Shown here one piece after another: positions 1-11,591 of a DNA stretch of 64,000 bases (position 1 is the first letter of the stretch; each line of letters starts with the position of its first letter). Source of the stretch: Clostridium pasteurianum BC1 (GTDB lineage: Bacteria; Bacillota; Clostridia; Clostridiales; Clostridiaceae); contig NC_021182.1 in the NCBI RefSeq assembly GCF_000389635.1, positions 4,443,925 through 4,507,924 of the forward strand, in the 5' to 3' direction. Position numbers and translations under genes: made by a program. The notes below the pieces were generated by a model, which did not search any database, was not told the origin of the DNA, and saw only the letters and a program-made list of their open reading frames with translations.

Positions 1-1408
<1,408 letters not shown>

Positions 1409-2254
1409 TTATTTCTGAGCCTCTGCTCCTGAAACTATTTCACTTATTTCTTGAGTGATTGCGCTCTGTCTAATTCTATTATATTTTAGATTTAAATTAT
1501 CCAATAGATCATTGGCATTTTTTGTAGCACTATCCATAGCAGTCATTTTAGATGCCTGTTCACTTGCCTTTGAATTCAATAAAAAGTTAAATACTTGAGA
1601 CTTCAAATATATGCCTACTATACCCTCTAGTAATTCATTAGCCTCAGGTTCAAATTCAGTTGAACCATCATACTTTATCTCCTTCATATCAAATGGTAGC
1701 ACCTTTTTTATTATTATCTCTTGTTTTACTGTGGAAATAAACTTTGTATAAACTATATTTATTTCACCAATTTCTCCTTTATTATAGAGACTTAAAGCAT
1801 GCTCTGCTATTGTTTTGGCTTCTGTAAGCGTAGGCTCATTTTGGATATCTACATATTCTGCTATTGTATCATAATGTAATCTCCTAAAATATCCTCTTCC
1901 CTTTTGACCTACAGACATTATAAGTGAATTTTCTCTATCTTTAGATATTTCCTTTACCGCTGCATTTACAACAGATCCATTAAATCCTCCACAAAGCCCT
2001 GCATCTGAAGTCATAGTTATATATAATTTCTTTTTGCTGTCATTACCAGTAGTATAAGTACTTTTTCCCATTACACCACTGGCTATTTTTTTTATTGTAT
2101 CTTCAAAGGAATCATAATAACCCGCATTTGCATCTAGATTTCTCCTGGCTTTTCTTAATGTAGAGGTGGCTATAAGTCCCATGGCTTTTGTTATTTTTCT
2201 AGTATTAGTTATAGACTTAATTCTTCTTTTTATTGTAATAAGTCCTGCTGCCAT
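1409..2254 (-). CDS. atpG: F1 ATP synthase subunit gamma
   Basis: Central rotor shaft of F1. The protein of 281 residues has the family's N-terminal helix (GLITIKRRIKSITNTRKITK) and the C-terminal helix ending in QSAITQEISEIVSGAEA, the two ends that form the coiled-coil shaft. The middle SDAGLCGGFN segment is also diagnostic. The start follows GGGAGGTGAAAT. It sits between atpA and atpD with short gaps, as in the standard bacterial operon. Confidence 0.97.
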   Translation of the reverse strand: MAAGLITIKRRIKSITNTRKITKAMGLIATSTLRKARRNLDANAGYYDSFEDTIKKIASGVMGKSTYTTGNDSKKKLYITMTSDAGLCGGFNGSVVNAAVKEISKDRENSLIMSVGQKGRGYFRRLHYDTIAEYVDIQNEPTLTEAKTIAEHALSLYNKGEIGEINIVYTKFISTVKQEIIIKKVLPFDMKEIKYDGSTEFEPEANELLEGIVGIYLKSQVFNFLLNSKASEQASKMTAMDSATKNANDLLDNLNLKYNRIRQSAITQEISEIVSGAEAQK

Positions 2255-2293
2255 ATTTCACCTCCCGCAAAGGTAAGGTAAATTAAACCTCTG

Positions 2294-3796
2294 CTAAAAT
2301 ACTTTTTTATATTCCTCTATTGCACTATTAAGAGATTTTTTAAGTTCATCATCTAATACTTTCTTTGTAAGTATAGCTTCACCAATTTCTTTATGATGTG
2401 TATCTATATAATCCAAAAGGCCTTTTTCAAATTCCTTTATCTTACCTACTTCTATATCCATTAGATATTCTTCTACACATGCATATATTATAATTACTTG
2501 ATTTTCTACAGATACTGGCTGATATTGATCTTGCTTAAATATCTCTAAAAGTCTCTTACCTTTTTCAAGTCTCTTCTTTGACTCTTTATCTAGGTCTGAA
2601 CCAAATTGTGCAAAAGCAGCAAGTTCTCTATACTGTGCAAGTTCAAGTCTAAGAGTTCCAGAAACCTGTTTCATAGCTTTAATCTGCGCGCTACCACCAA
2701 CTCTGGAAACTGATATACCAGAGTTAACAGCTGGCCTCTGTCCTGCATAGAACAAATCTGATTCAAGGAATATCTGACCGTCTGTTATTGATATAACATT
2801 TGTAGGTATATATGCAGTAATATCTCCTGCAAGAGTTTCAATTATTGGAAGTGCAGTTATTGAACCACCGCCCAATTTATCTGATAATTTAGCAGCTCTC
2901 TCTAGAAGTCTTGAATGTAAATAGAAAACATCTCCTGGATAAGCTTCTCTTGATGGTGGTCTTCTTAATAATAATGACATTGTTCTGTAAGCAACGGCAT
3001 GTTTACTTAAATCATCATATACTATTAATACGTCTTTACCCTGATCCATGAAGTATTCACCGATAGTTACACCAGTATATGGAGCAAGGAATTGAAGTGG
3101 TGCTGAATCAGCAGCTGAAGCTGATACAATAATTGAATAATCCATAGCTCCCTTTTGTGTAAGTGTATTGTAGATATGTGCAACCGTTGATTGTTTTTGT
3201 CCTATGGCAACATAAATACAAATAACGTCATTTCCCTTTTGGTTTATTATAGTATCTATAGCTATAGCAGTTTTACCTGTTTGCCTATCCCCTATAATAA
3301 GCTCTCTTTGTCCTCTTCCAATAGGAATCATAGAATCAATTGCCTTTATACCTGTTTGAAGAGGTTCATTAACTGATTTTCTTTCAATAACACCATGCGC
3401 TATAGTTTCAGCAGGTCTTGTTTCGGTAGTGTTTATTGGGCCTTTTCCATCTATTGCTATACCAAGCCCATTAACAACTCTTCCAATCATTTCTTCGCCA
3501 ACAGGTACTTCAACTACTCTACCAGTACTCTTTACTACGTCTTCTTCTTTTATTCCCTCTTCATCACCAAGTAGAACGCAACCTACATTATCCTGTTCAA
3601 GATTCATAACCATTCCATATACGTTGTTTGGGAATTCAAGAAGTTCTCCAGCCATACAATTTTCTAAGCCATATACTCTAGCGATACCATCACCTACTTG
3701 AATTATAGTACCTGAATCTACAGCTTTTACTTTATCTTCATAACCCTCAATCTGCTTTTTTATAATTGAGGTTATTTCTTCAGGTTTTATGTTCAT
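2294..3796 (-). CDS. atpA: F1 ATP synthase subunit alpha
   Basis: Non-catalytic nucleotide-binding subunit of the F1 hexamer. The 500-residue protein has the P-loop [11 protein letters not shown] near residue 169 and the signature [17 protein letters not shown] near 365. Length matches the family. The ATG follows AGAGGTGAGCCT. It is 10 bp downstream of atpH and 39 bp upstream of atpG in the same operon. Confidence 0.98.
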   Translation of the reverse strand: MNIKPEEITSIIKKQIEGYEDKVKAVDSGTIIQVGDGIARVYGLENCMAGELLEFPNNVYGMVMNLEQDNVGCVLLGDEEGIKEEDVVKSTGRVVEVPVGEEMIGRVVNGLGIAIDGKGPINTTETRPAETIAHGVIERKSVNEPLQTGIKAIDSMIPIGRGQRELIIGDRQTGKTAIAIDTIINQKGNDVICIYVAIGQKQSTVAHIYNTLTQKGAMDYSIIVSASAADSAPLQFLAPYTGVTIGEYFMDQGKDVLIVYDDLSKHAVAYRTMSLLLRRPPSREAYPGDVFYLHSRLLERAAKLSDKLGGGSITALPIIETLAGDITAYIPTNVISITDGQIFLESDLFYAGQRPAVNSGISVSRVGGSAQIKAMKQVSGTLRLELAQYRELAAFAQFGSDLDKESKKRLEKGKRLLEIFKQDQYQPVSVENQVIIIYACVEEYLMDIEVGKIKEFEKGLLDYIDTHHKEIGEAILTKKVLDDELKKSLNSAIEEYKKVF

Positions 3797-3806
3797 AGGC
3801 TCACCT

Positions 3807-4346
3807 CTATCCTCTTATAAGCATTAATTTTTTAATTTCTTCTAGTTTATTTTTAATGGTTCCATCAATAACATCGTCTCCAACTCTTACATAGACTCCA
3901 CCAATAATACTTTCATCGATATTTTCTTTTAAAATTATTGATTTGTTGTATTTAGCTTTTAATTTATCTATAAGAGAAGTTCTTTCGCTGTCATTTAATG
4001 GAATAACTGTCTTTATTTCTGCTACAATCTGATTATTTTTCTCCAAGTCAACCTTTTTAACCTGGAGTATAATTCCGCTAAGCTCATTGATTCTGCTTTT
4101 TTCAATGAGTATAAGTAAAAAAGAGAGCAATTCATTATCTATTTTGCCTTTAAAGATATTTGTGAAAACTTCTTTTTTCTTTGAAGTACTTATTTTAGGA
4201 TTACTAATTACCTGATTAAGCTCTTCATTAACATTAATAAGCTCATGAATCTGCTCTAAATCAGCTATATATTCTTCAGTTTTATTTTTCGCTGAAGCAA
4301 TTTTATATAATGCTACAGCATATCTCCTATCTAAGTATTCATACAT
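3807..4346 (-). CDS. atpH: ATP synthase subunit delta (OSCP-type stalk)
   Basis: Peripheral-stalk subunit linking F1 to subunit b. It is 179 residues with the delta signature in the C-terminal part ([19 protein letters not shown], then [20 protein letters not shown]). The N-terminus [17 protein letters not shown] is typical. It starts one base after the atpF stop, behind AGGTATGTGAT, which suggests translational coupling to atpF. Confidence 0.96.
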   Translation of the reverse strand: MYEYLDRRYAVALYKIASAKNKTEEYIADLEQIHELINVNEELNQVISNPKISTSKKKEVFTNIFKGKIDNELLSFLLILIEKSRINELSGIILQVKKVDLEKNNQIVAEIKTVIPLNDSERTSLIDKLKAKYNKSIILKENIDESIIGGVYVRVGDDVIDGTIKNKLEEIKKLMLIRG

Positions 4347-4347
4347 A

Positions 4348-4827
4348 TCACATACCTACCTTAGTTATAAAATCTTCGATAAGCCTTCTATGTTCTTTTT
4401 CATTTATATCTTTCTCTAAAGCTTTTGAAGACAAAATAACAGCAAGATCAACTACTTTTTTCTTTAGTTCATCTTCTGCTTTTTCTTTTTCTCTCTCTAC
4501 TTCTTTCTTAGCTCTTTCCATTATAAGATCAGCCTCACTTGAAGCTTCCTTTTTAATGTCCTGTGACAATTTTTCAGCTTTTTCCTTATAATCCTCTACT
4601 ATGCTTTTACCCTGAGCTTTTGAATCTTCTAAACTCTTTTCAGTTTGAATTTTTAAAGTCTTTGCTTCTTCTCTGTCATTATTCGCTTTATTTATTGTCT
4701 CTTTTACCTGATTATTTCTGGTATCAATTGCATTTGTAATTCTCTTGAAAAGTAAAACTCTTAATATTATCAAAAGAATTATAAAGTTAATTACAGTTTC
4801 TACGATTGTAAACAAATTTCCACTCAT
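4348..4827 (-). CDS. atpF: ATP synthase subunit b
   Basis: Membrane anchor and peripheral stalk of the synthase. The 159-residue protein has one N-terminal transmembrane helix (about residues 8-26, [20 protein letters not shown]) followed by a long, charged, Lys/Glu/Ala-rich helix that should form the b dimer. The ATG follows AAGGGAGG with a 10-base spacer. It lies between atpE and atpH in conventional order. Confidence 0.96.
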   Translation of the reverse strand: MSGNLFTIVETVINFIILLIILRVLLFKRITNAIDTRNNQVKETINKANNDREEAKTLKIQTEKSLEDSKAQGKSIVEDYKEKAEKLSQDIKKEASSEADLIMERAKKEVEREKEKAEDELKKKVVDLAVILSSKALEKDINEKEHRRLIEDFITKVGM

Positions 4828-4883
4828 ATACTCAAAAGCCTCCCTTCTTCAGGCTTATTTTTATAAAAAAATAAGTTTATTGA

Positions 4884-5135
4884 TTATTGCCATTTTACGA
4901 AAATTAGCATAATTGCAATAATCAAAGCATACAAAGAAGTAACTTCGGCAAATGCTATTCCTAGGATCATTGTTGACATTATATTTCCTCTTGCTTCCGG
5001 TTGTCTTGCTATAGCTTCAACTGCTTTTCCTGAAACAGTTCCTATACCAACACCACCGCCAAGACATCCAATTGCGGCTAAACCTCCACCTATAGCTAGC
5101 ATACCATGTAAAAATGTTTGAGCATCAATATTCAT
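4884..5135 (-). CDS. atpE: ATP synthase subunit c (rotor ring, proton-type site predicted)
   Basis: Forms the membrane rotor ring. The start chosen at 5133-5135 (MNIDAQTF, 83 residues) follows AAGGAGGAAGAA at good distance; an upstream in-frame ATG would add eight residues that are encoded by the ribosome-binding-site region. There are two hydrophobic helices joined by the ARQPEARG loop. The ion-carrying carboxylate is Glu64 in AFAEVTSLYAL. Compared with the sodium-binding Ilyobacter tartaricus ring, the Gln of helix 1 is Ile31 here and the Ser after the Glu is Val65, so I infer proton coupling. Confidence 0.96.
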   Translation of the reverse strand: MNIDAQTFLHGMLAIGGGLAAIGCLGGGVGIGTVSGKAVEAIARQPEARGNIMSTMILGIAFAEVTSLYALIIAIMLIFVKWQ

Positions 5136-5239
5136 TCTTTCTTCCTCCTTAAAATCCAAAATGTAAAATTCATTTTATAAATTACCTACTGCTTATAATA
5201 TCTAGCATCATAATATATATGATGTAGTTTATTATTAAA

Positions 5240-5914
5240 TTATTCTTCACCTTCACTTACAGCAATTTTAGTATATACCATTGTAAGCATTATAAATACA
5301 TACATCTGTATAAGGCCATCAAATATATCGAAAAACCCATGCAGCGGAATAGGTATTACAAATGCAAAATGCTTCAAGGCTCCATAAACCAATCCTATTA
5401 TCATACTTCCAACAAGCATATTGCAGAATAATCTTAGGCATAGTGATAAAGGTAAAGTTACTTTTTCAATGATATTCATGACAATCATGGGTGCAAAGGG
5501 TTGTAGATAGGATTTTAGATAACCTCCAACACCAATTCTCTTGATAGAAGTAGCCTGAATTACTACGAAGCTCATCAATGCAAAGCCTGCAGTAACATTT
5601 ATATCTTTAGTAGAAGGATCTACCCCAACTAGACCTGTTAAGTTTAGGAAACATAAAAATATAGCCATGGTTCCTATGAAGGGCACAAAGCTTTTAAAAT
5701 CATCTCCCATATTTGACTTAACCAATCCATTTATGGTTTCTACAAAGACTTCTAGAACACTTTGCCTTTTGCTTGGAATAGTTTTTATATTTGTTGTTAA
5801 AATTAATGCTAGAATAATTATTATAGCCATGATTACCCATTGTACAACAATACTTGATGTAATGGCAATGGAATGATTTGCTACATGTAAAGTAAATACT
5901 GTATCTGGACTCAT
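5240..5914 (-). CDS. atpB: ATP synthase subunit a
   Basis: Stator half-channel subunit of Fo. I prefer the ATG at 5912-5914 (MSPDTVF, 224 residues), nine bases after AAGGAA; the in-frame GTG at 5921-5923 directly abuts that ribosome-binding site. Several transmembrane helices are visible, with the functional Arg region LPLSLCLRLFCNMLVGSMI near residue 160 and the C-terminal YVFIMLTMVYTKIAVSEGEE. It follows atpI by five bases. Confidence 0.95.
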   Translation of the reverse strand: MSPDTVFTLHVANHSIAITSSIVVQWVIMAIIIILALILTTNIKTIPSKRQSVLEVFVETINGLVKSNMGDDFKSFVPFIGTMAIFLCFLNLTGLVGVDPSTKDINVTAGFALMSFVVIQATSIKRIGVGGYLKSYLQPFAPMIVMNIIEKVTLPLSLCLRLFCNMLVGSMIIGLVYGALKHFAFVIPIPLHGFFDIFDGLIQMYVFIMLTMVYTKIAVSEGEE

Positions 5915-5919
5915 CTCAA

Positions 5920-6288
5920 TCACTTCCTTTCTGATTTATTTATTGTGATTCCATAAAGTACAATTGAAATATAATGTAAAGTATAGCCTATTAAAAAAGC
6001 TATAAAACTAAATCTATTATTTTTACAGAGCAATACAGCAATACCACCTGTAATAATAATCCTAATTATAGATCCTATAGCACCAATAACTTTATTTCCA
6101 TTCTCTTTTAATGAATAATTTGAAATAATAGAATTCAATATAAAATTTAAGGCAGCCAGTAATAATCCTATAAATAATATATTTGTATAAAGTTTAAAAA
6201 AAATATAACAAATAGTGCTAGATAAAGCCGCAACAATTATATCAAAGGAAATAACCTTTCTTAAAATTTCTTTAACTTCTCTATCCAT
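5920..6288 (-). CDS. atpI: ATP synthase protein I (AtpI-like assembly/ion factor)
   Basis: Small membrane protein encoded first in many F-type operons and linked in the literature to c-ring assembly or Mg2+ supply. I place the start at the ATG at 6286-6288 (MDREVKEILRK, 122 residues); AGGTGAT precedes it by about nine bases, whereas the GTG at 6298-6300 lies inside that ribosome-binding site. Four hydrophobic segments are visible. The family is poorly conserved, so the identity rests partly on its position before atpB. Confidence 0.82.
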   Translation of the reverse strand: MDREVKEILRKVISFDIIVAALSSTICYIFFKLYTNILFIGLLLAALNFILNSIISNYSLKENGNKVIGAIGSIIRIIITGGIAVLLCKNNRFSFIAFLIGYTLHYISIVLYGITINKSERK

Positions 6289-6521
6289 TATTACTATCAC
6301 CTACTGTCAAATAACAATATCTAAATTATATATCCAAGTTACTTTTAATGGAACTGTCATATTTAGCTTTTTTTATTCTTATTTTGTCATATAACCAATT
6401 TATCTATCTATTTCTTCATTTTAATCGTGCTAATAGATATTTTCTTCTATTTGCTAATCTGCTTTTTAATATTTCAAATGAATGAATTATGTTTATTTTC
6501 AGTAATTTTAAACCATACTAA

Positions 6522-6551
6522 ATAGTAAACGAGTTCATTATTCTATGTCAA
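6522..6551 (-). promoter_or_regulatory. candidate sigma-A promoter for the atp operon
   Basis: On the minus strand TTGACA (6546-6551) is followed after 18 bases by TACTAT (6522-6527). It lies about 235 bases before atpI. The whole stretch 6289-6900 has no convincing gene and is extremely AT-rich, with tandem TATTTAAA units at about 6596-6620. No start site can be assigned from sequence alone. Confidence 0.45.
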
Positions 6552-6900
6552 TGACATTTTTCTATATACTCATATCTATTATTTCATAAAAAGTATTTAA
6601 ATATTTAAATATTTAAATATTTTTTACTAAAATACAAGTTTTTTGGTCTTACCAGTTTATAAAAATATGTTAAATCATGAAAAATCTAACGAATTATACC
6701 TTAATATATCAAAAATATATTATTTTTATATTAATTTAAAGTAAAATAAGTATTTAAATTTTAAAAATTACCTATTTAATGATACTTTAAAAAAAATAAA
6801 TTGTAAACAAATTAATAATAATTTACTGGAAAAATATATACATTATAGCAAATCAATTTAAATTATAAAATAATCTTTTTTAATTAATAATTATAAATAT

Positions 6901-6937
6901 AAAAATAAGGTGAAGATTAAATCTTCACCTTATTTTT
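6901..6937 (-). terminator. intrinsic terminator of thl
   Basis: A perfect 17-bp inverted repeat (6901-6917 with 6921-6937) around a three-base TAA loop, with A/T ends that provide a U-tract on the minus strand. It begins 14 bases beyond the thl stop codon. Confidence 0.85.
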
Positions 6938-6950
6938 ATATAGTACAAAA

Positions 6951-8129
6951 TTATCTTTTAACTATAAGAGCTGTACCTTGTCCTCCACCTATACATAATG
7001 TCGCAAGACCAGTTTTAGCATCTCTTCTTACCATTTCATATAAAAGTGTAACTAATATTCTACCACCTGAAGCTCCTACTGGATGTCCAATAGCTATGGC
7101 TCCACCATTAACATTAACTTTATCTGTATCCAAATTTAAATCTTTAACAACGGACAAACTTTGTGCTGCAAAAGCTTCATTAGCTTCTATTAAATCCAAA
7201 TCTTCTACTTTTAAGTCTGCTCTTTCAAGGGCAACTTTAGTAGCTCCAACTGGTCCATAACCCATTATAGCTGGATCAAGTCCTTTTGAACCAAAAGCTG
7301 CTATTCTAGCAAGAGGTTTAACTCCAAGCTCTTCAGCCTTTTCTGCACTCATAATAACAAATGCTGCTGCTCCATCATTTATACCTGATGCATTTCCAGC
7401 AGTTACTGTACCATCTTTTTTGAAAGCAGGTCTAAGTTTTGCTAATGCTTCTATTGTAGTCCCAAATCTAGGGAATTCATCTGTATCAAATATTTTAGGA
7501 TCTCCCTTTCTCTGTGGTATTTCTATAGGAACTATTTCATCTTTAAATTTACCAGCTTTTATAGCAGCTTCAGCTTTTTGTTGTGAAGCAAGAGCAAATT
7601 TATCTTGATCTTCTCTAGTAATATTCCACTTTTCTGCTATATTTTCAGCAGTTATTCCCATGTGGTAATTATTGAAAGCATCCCATAAACCATCTACAAT
7701 CATTTCATCTACAAGCTTGGTATCTCCCATTTTAGTTCCCCATCTAGCATCATTAACTAAATATGGAGCTCTTGACATGTTTTCCATACCACCAGCAACT
7801 ATAATATCAGCATCTCCTGATAATATCATTTGACGTGCAAGTGATACAGCTCTAAGACCAGAACCACACACCTTATTAATTGTAAGAGATGATACTTCTA
7901 CTGGTAAGCCCGCTTTTATTGATGATTGTCTAGCTGGATTTTGTCCAAGTCCTGCCTGAAGAACATTTCCCATAACTACTTCTTCAACATCTTCTGGTTT
8001 TATTCCTGCTCTTTTAACAGCTTCTTTAATTACTGCTGCTCCTAAATCCACAGCTGGAACTCCTTTTAAACTTCCTCCAAAAGAACCTACTGCTGTTCTT
8101 ACAGCACTTGCTATTACTACCTCTTTCAT
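6951..8129 (-). CDS. thlA: acetyl-CoA acetyltransferase (thiolase)
   Basis: Condenses two acetyl-CoA to acetoacetyl-CoA, the entry step of butyrate/C4 metabolism in clostridia. The 392-residue protein has the nucleophile Cys88 in [11 protein letters not shown], the ANEAFAAQ segment, His349 in [10 protein letters not shown] and Cys379 in CIGGGQGTA, so all catalytic residues are present. The ATG follows AGGAGG with a seven-base gap. It is a single gene with its own strong promoter and terminator, sitting between the atp operon and wecB on the same strand. Confidence 0.97.
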   Translation of the reverse strand: MKEVVIASAVRTAVGSFGGSLKGVPAVDLGAAVIKEAVKRAGIKPEDVEEVVMGNVLQAGLGQNPARQSSIKAGLPVEVSSLTINKVCGSGLRAVSLARQMILSGDADIIVAGGMENMSRAPYLVNDARWGTKMGDTKLVDEMIVDGLWDAFNNYHMGITAENIAEKWNITREDQDKFALASQQKAEAAIKAGKFKDEIVPIEIPQRKGDPKIFDTDEFPRFGTTIEALAKLRPAFKKDGTVTAGNASGINDGAAAFVIMSAEKAEELGVKPLARIAAFGSKGLDPAIMGYGPVGATKVALERADLKVEDLDLIEANEAFAAQSLSVVKDLNLDTDKVNVNGGAIAIGHPVGASGGRILVTLLYEMVRRDAKTGLATLCIGGGQGTALIVKR

Positions 8130-8195
8130 GAAAGTAACCTCCTAAAATTTATATTCTTAAATATTAAAATCGTTTGTTATTTAATTCACAATTTA

Positions 8196-8224
8196 ATTAT
8201 AACCACAAATATTTTTTTTATCAA
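8196..8224 (-). promoter_or_regulatory. strong sigma-A promoter of thl
   Basis: On the minus strand TTGATA (8219-8224) and a perfect TATAAT (8196-8201) are separated by 17 bases, with an A-rich spacer. The -10 box is 67 bases before the thl start codon. This near-consensus arrangement fits the high expression known for clostridial thiolase genes. Confidence 0.8.
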
Positions 8225-8310
8225 TAGATTTTGTTAAGAAATATACAAAGTTTATTTTTTCTTAGCTTTTTTAAGTATATGTAATTTTCTATAATTTATT
8301 TAAGAATATT

Positions 8311-8371
8311 TAAGGCATATTCAAACAAAATAACACAGCAAAGACGATGTTATTTATTAAATATGCCCTAA
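8311..8371. repeat. short member of MITE-like repeat family
   Basis: About 61 bases with imperfect terminal inverted repeats, TTAAGGCATATTCAAA at one end and TTAAATATGCCCTAA at the other, plus an inner ATAACA/TGTTAT pair. The ends match those of the longer copies at 11339-11502 and 34569-34731. It lies between wecB and the thl promoter. Confidence 0.6.
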
Positions 8372-8489
8372 CTTAAATTTATAAGTAATCTAACAAAATA
8401 GTAATGGAGTTAATTCCCATTTTATTTTAAAGAACTTTAAAAATAATACAGGATTAATGTTTATGGACAATTACTTCCTCAATTTAATT

Positions 8490-9617
8490 TTAATTAGTTT
8501 TGTTAAAATATTTGAAAATTATGTCTACAATTTTTTGGGATGCCAATCCATCTCCATATGGATTTATTGCTTTACTCATTTTAGAATATTTTTCTTCATC
8601 TCTTATAAGTTCATTTGCTTCTTTTATAATTGTATCCTTATCAGTTCCTACTAATTTTACTGTTTTTGCAGCCACAGCTTCTGGTCTCTCCGTTACATCT
8701 CTTAGTACTAAAACAGGCTTTCCTAAATGTGGAGCTTCTTCCTGTAACCCCCCTGAATCTGTCATTACCATAAAACACTTATTCATCAAATTATGAGTTT
8801 CCTTTGTATCTAAAGGTGGAAGCAAATGTACCCTAGGAACTCCATCTAAATATTTATAAACTACATCTTTAACTATTGGATTTAAATGAACTAAATATAC
8901 TAATTCCACCTCTTCATTTTGCTCTACTATATTTTTAAGAGCTTTACATATACTCTCTATACCTTTTCCCCAATTTTCTCTTCTATGGGCGGTTACCATA
9001 ATTATCTTTTTATTTTCATAATTTAGATTGTTAAGTTCTTCATTATCGAATTCATAATTATCTTCCACAGTATATTCCATGGCATCAATTACCGTATTTC
9101 CTGTAATATAAATGTTTTCCTTATTAATGCCTTCTCTTAGCAAGTTATCCCTTGCACTTATAGTGGGAGCAAAATGTAAATCTGCCATAGCTCCAGTTAA
9201 TTTTCTATTCATTTCTTCTGGAAATGGAAAATATTTATTAAAAGTACGTAGACCTGCCTCCACGTGCCCAATTGGAATTTGTTTATAAAAAGCCGCAAGA
9301 GCACCTGCAAAGGTAGTTGTAGTATCTCCATGCACTAATACCATATCAGGTTTTTCTATTTCAAAAGTTTCCTCTAACCCCTCTAAAACTTTTGTAGTTA
9401 TACCTGTTAAAGTTTGTTTTGACTTCATAATATTCAGATCAAAATCGGGAGTTATATTAAATAAATCCAAAACTTGATCAAGCATTTGCCTATGCTGAGC
9501 TGTTACACATACCTTAACCTCTATATTTTCTCTTTTATCCAATTCCTTTACAAGAGGAGCCATTTTTATAGCTTCTGGTCTAGTACCAAAAATAGTTATA
9601 ATTTTAATCTTATCCAA
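8490..9617 (-). CDS. wecB: UDP-N-acetylglucosamine 2-epimerase (non-hydrolysing)
   Basis: Interconverts UDP-GlcNAc and UDP-ManNAc for cell-wall or teichoic-acid polymers. The 375-residue protein carries family hallmarks: GTRPEAIKMAPL at the N-terminus, HGDTTTTFAGAL, HVEAGLRT, FPEEMNR, TAHRRENWG and the UDP-binding DSGGLQEEAP. The start codon is TTG at 9615-9617 behind AGGAGG; no better start is in frame. It is followed in the same direction by thl and preceded by tagO, consistent with wall-polymer linkage-unit synthesis. Confidence 0.95.
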   Translation of the reverse strand: MDKIKIITIFGTRPEAIKMAPLVKELDKRENIEVKVCVTAQHRQMLDQVLDLFNITPDFDLNIMKSKQTLTGITTKVLEGLEETFEIEKPDMVLVHGDTTTTFAGALAAFYKQIPIGHVEAGLRTFNKYFPFPEEMNRKLTGAMADLHFAPTISARDNLLREGINKENIYITGNTVIDAMEYTVEDNYEFDNEELNNLNYENKKIIMVTAHRRENWGKGIESICKALKNIVEQNEEVELVYLVHLNPIVKDVVYKYLDGVPRVHLLPPLDTKETHNLMNKCFMVMTDSGGLQEEAPHLGKPVLVLRDVTERPEAVAAKTVKLVGTDKDTIIKEANELIRDEEKYSKMSKAINPYGDGLASQKIVDIIFKYFNKTN

Positions 9618-9640
9618 TTCGTATTCCTCCTACCATTAGC

Positions 9641-9701
9641 TGCATTCAAATAAATATGAAAATATACGTAATATTTTCATCTACTATTTATTTTCACATA
9701 G
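9641..9701. repeat. short member of MITE-like repeat family
   Basis: GCATTCAAATAAATATGAAA at the left and TATTTATTTTCACATAGC at the right are the two family ends, here only about 60 bases apart with a small AT-rich palindrome between them. It fills most of the gap between tagO and wecB. Confidence 0.6.
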
Positions 9702-9705
9702 CTTA

Positions 9706-10743
9706 TCAACTTTTGTGTTTAAATAATCCGAATTTCCAGGCTGAAAATACTATAGCTATTATCACAATTGTTAAAACCATATAGGCCCTTTTATTAGTTA
9801 ATTGCATAACGATAATTGCAATAAAACCAAGTACTATGCTAATGAAATACATTATAATTACTGCTTGACGCTGTGTTAATCCCATATCCAGCAGTCTATG
9901 ATGTAAATGTCCTTTATCAGCCTCTGCTATAGATTTGCCATTTACCTTTCTCCGTATTATTGCAAATAGAGTATCATAAATAGGTAACCCCAGAGCAAGA
10001 ATTGGAACAGCCAATACAATAGCTGAAGCTGATTTTATCGCTCCTTTCATAGCTATTGCCGCAAGTAAAAATCCAAGCAACTGAGCTCCTGTATCTCCCA
10101 TAAATATAGATGCAGGATTAAAATTATAAGGTAAAAATCCTAATATAGCTCCTGCTAATATAATGGTTAAAGTAATTACTTCCATATCTGCCATTCCACT
10201 TAAAAATGCAACTACGGTCATGGTAACACAGGCTATGAATGCAAGGCCTGCTGAAAGTCCGTCTAAACCATCAATTAAATTAAAGGCATTAGTAACTCCT
10301 ATAACCCAAAGCATTGTTAAGGGTATTGCAATAAAGTTTGTAATACTTATGTATAGATTCACATCACTAACAGGATTTGTAATTACTGATATCATTATCT
10401 TAAAAGATATTAACACACAGGCAGCAGCAATCTGAAAGATCAGTTTTTGCCATGGTCTTATGTTATATTTATCATCTATTACTCCACCAATAACTATAAT
10501 TAAGCTTCCTACTATTATTCCTATTTCCGGTTCATTTATTGGACCTTTCTTTAAAAAAATCATAATTACAAAAGCTATATAAATAGCTAATCCGCCTAAT
10601 TTTGGAATTGGCTTTTTATGTACTCTTCTACCATCCTTAGGAATATCTACCACTTTAAAGATGCAAGCTAGCTTTCTAATCAAAGGTGTACTTATAAACG
10701 AAATAACTGCAGAAAGTATTGCTATTAAATATAAATTTTCCAT
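9706..10743 (-). CDS. tagO: undecaprenyl-phosphate GlcNAc-1-phosphate transferase (TagO/WecA type)
   Basis: Transfers a sugar-1-phosphate from UDP-GlcNAc to undecaprenyl phosphate, starting teichoic-acid or polysaccharide synthesis at the membrane. The 345-residue protein has about ten or eleven hydrophobic helices. It has the MraY/WecA-family motifs KPIPKLGGLAIY, NAFNLIDGLDGLSAGLA, PASIFMGDTGAQLLGF and the loop HLHHRLLDMGLTQRQAV, which separates TagO/WecA from MraY. The ATG follows AGAGGAAA. Its neighbour wecB supports a role in a ManNAc-containing linkage unit. Confidence 0.93.
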   Translation of the reverse strand: MENLYLIAILSAVISFISTPLIRKLACIFKVVDIPKDGRRVHKKPIPKLGGLAIYIAFVIMIFLKKGPINEPEIGIIVGSLIIVIGGVIDDKYNIRPWQKLIFQIAAACVLISFKIMISVITNPVSDVNLYISITNFIAIPLTMLWVIGVTNAFNLIDGLDGLSAGLAFIACVTMTVVAFLSGMADMEVITLTIILAGAILGFLPYNFNPASIFMGDTGAQLLGFLLAAIAMKGAIKSASAIVLAVPILALGLPIYDTLFAIIRRKVNGKSIAEADKGHLHHRLLDMGLTQRQAVIIMYFISIVLGFIAIIVMQLTNKRAYMVLTIVIIAIVFSAWKFGLFKHKS

Positions 10744-10791
10744 ATTTATTTTCCTCTTAACTATGTAATTATTTTTCTAAACAAAATATAC

Positions 10792-11280
10792 TTAATATCC
10801 CATTTCATCCTGAAGAGAATCATCCTCCTCTATCCACAAATCAGTATCTATAACTCTATAATTATGTTTTGTATCCCGTATAATCACTTTTTTAATTCCT
10901 GAATTGATAATTAACCTCTTGCACATAGTGCATGAGTTAGCATTTTTAACATATTCTCCAGTTTTTACATCTCTGCCAACTAAATACAAATTAGCTCCAA
11001 GCATATCTCTTCTTGAAGCACTAATTATAGCATTGGCTTCTGAATGCACAGACCTACATAATTCATATTGTGTTCCCCTTGGAACATTTAGTTTCTCTCT
11101 TCTACAAAAGGCAATATCAGAACAATTTTTTCTTCCTCTTGGTGCTCCTGTATACCCTGTAGATATAATTTCATCATTTTTAACAATTATAGAACCATAA
11201 TTACGTCTTAAACATGTTCCCCTTTCTAATACCGTTTCTGCGATATCTAAATAATAGTTATATTTATCTCTTCTTTCCAT
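10792..11280 (-). CDS. comEB: dCMP deaminase (ComEB family)
   Basis: Zinc-dependent deamination of dCMP to dUMP for thymidylate supply. The 162-residue protein has the zinc/catalytic motif HSEANAI and the second zinc motif SCTMCKRLI. The TGYTGAPRGRKNC loop is typical of dCMP deaminases. The start follows AGGGAGATA. It shares strand and direction with tagO and wecB, a neighbourhood common near the atp operon in clostridia as I recall it. Confidence 0.93.
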   Translation of the reverse strand: MERRDKYNYYLDIAETVLERGTCLRRNYGSIIVKNDEIISTGYTGAPRGRKNCSDIAFCRREKLNVPRGTQYELCRSVHSEANAIISASRRDMLGANLYLVGRDVKTGEYVKNANSCTMCKRLIINSGIKKVIIRDTKHNYRVIDTDLWIEEDDSLQDEMGY

Positions 11281-11338
11281 ATATTATCTCCCTAAAGTAT
11301 CAAATACAAGATTGTCATTGATAATTATTAATTAATAT

Positions 11339-11502
11339 ATAAGGCATATTCAAATAAATAACTAGTCAGTATGCTAGCCTATTTTGAATCCTACTGCGTC
11401 AACAGAACCCTCAGATAGCCCACTATCATCAGAACCTGTTTCCTTGTATGATTCAAAATATTCGTCGCATCTTTGACTTACTATTTATTTTCACATGCCT
11501 AA
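11339..11502. repeat. long member of MITE-like repeat family
   Basis: About 163 bases bounded by AAGGCATATTCAAATAAATA on the left and TATTTATTTTCACATGCCTT-like sequence on the right. It is roughly 90% identical by eye to the reverse complement of 34569-34731, including the inner GAACCTGTTTCCTTGTA and TAGCCCACTATC blocks. No protein is encoded. It lies between the divergent comEB and znuC genes. Confidence 0.85.
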
Positions 11503-11591
11503 TTCCTAAATTAAACAGAAAAAATATCCTTTTTTATTATATCACCAATTCATATATATTTTAATATAAATTTTTTATATATAATTTCTAC

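Noticed and set aside
3191-3701. Plus-strand open frames opposite atpA
   Set aside because: They are complements of a well-conserved ATP synthase gene and have no start signals.
6289-6900. Replication origin or iteron region suggested by tandem TATTTAAA
   Set aside because: No DnaA boxes or replication genes are visible, and the repeats are short and explained by extreme AT bias.
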